A DNA stretch of 64,000 bases from Lachnospiraceae bacterium (lineage in GTDB: Bacteria > Bacillota > Clostridia > Lachnospirales > Lachnospiraceae), in contig SVFD01000001.1 of assembly GCA_015057025.1 (NCBI GenBank), positions 372,001 through 436,000 on the forward strand, in the 5' to 3' direction. Below, in pieces: positions 63,899-64,000 of the stretch. Position 1 is the first letter of the stretch, and each line of letters begins with the position of its first letter. The position numbers and the translations under genes are program-made. Below the pieces are notes generated by a model, which saw only the letters and a list, made by a program, of their open reading frames with translations, was not told the origin of the DNA and did not search any database.

Positions 63899-64000
63899 AT
63901 TAAAATTAAAAAGGGACTAAAATATCAAGTAGAGTATCTGCTTATTCTTCTTGACAACCCAAGGAAACAGATTGACAATAAATATACAAGATATATAAAT

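Overview
The window is an AT-rich, gene-dense stretch of chromosome. It most resembles an anaerobic, plant-fibre-degrading member of the Firmicutes, probably Lachnospiraceae. The evidence is AddAB rather than RecBCD, a complete spoIIA operon (spoIIAA-spoIIAB-sigF), AAGGAGG-type ribosome binding sites, no CCA in the tRNA genes, a membrane-anchored GH9 cellulase with cellulose-binding modules, a GH94 cellobiose phosphorylase, and glycogen/maltodextrin enzymes. Family level is an inference; no 16S gene is present.

Layout. (1) 0-9.6 kb: an operon of MoxR ATPase, DUF58 protein and two large VWA membrane proteins (BatA/BatB-like), ending in a tightly coupled GH9 endoglucanase, followed by a divergent sigma-70-like protein. 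(2) 10.6-21.6 kb: a DNA-repair block of addB, addA, a HAD phosphatase, a CPBP protease and a PD-(D/E)XK nuclease fused to an XPD/DinG-type Fe-S helicase. (3) 22-26.2 kb: a DUF4097 envelope pair and valS. (4) 26.2-32.6 kb: a looser accessory region holding a methyltransferase, esterase, Fic protein, acetyltransferase, nitroreductase, a DNA-deoxyinosine glycosylase joined to an NTF2-like domain, and the remnant of a cation transporter. (5) 32.6-39.2 kb: an HD-GYP protein, folC, a 47-codon gene, a zinc-ribbon/TPR protein, spoIIA, and four tRNA genes (Arg, His, Gln, Lys). (6) 39.5-43.5 kb: a MATE exporter, tRNA-Leu and two tandem sodium/calcium exchangers. (7) 43.7-49.6 kb: glgP-malQ, a CYTH protein, an MgtC-like protein and a small membrane protein. 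(8) 49.7-60 kb: cysK, cellobiose phosphorylase, a sugar ABC transporter without its ATPase, and a chemoreceptor. (9) 60.2-63.9 kb: an RNA methyltransferase, an XTP/dITP pyrophosphatase, a YfcE-type phosphodiesterase, an unknown membrane protein, tRNA-Pro and tRNA-Gly.

How it works together. Cellulose would be cut outside the cell by the anchored GH9 enzyme. Cellodextrins are plausibly captured by the lipoprotein and two permeases, with a shared ATPase encoded elsewhere. Cellobiose would be phosphorolysed by the divergent GH94 enzyme, and storage glucan handled by GlgP and MalQ. The chemoreceptor, and an HD-GYP protein whose outer domain resembles a cellulose-binding module, may connect substrate sensing to motility and c-di-GMP.

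The least explained signal is a set of long intergenic palindromes at about 26.2-26.55, 47.51-47.68 and 50.62-50.83 kb, with a weaker relative at 57.60 kb. They differ in length and outer arms but share an apical core: a left strand like CGTAACGGATACTAAG, a right strand like CTAAGTACCGACG, and paired changes in the stem above it. They look like a family of structured or MITE-like elements that I cannot match to a named family. Other points of note are an inverted pair of perfect DnaA boxes in a non-origin intergenic region, direct and inverted repeats in the sugar-transporter promoter, and an in-frame gene fusion that keeps an internal ribosome binding site.
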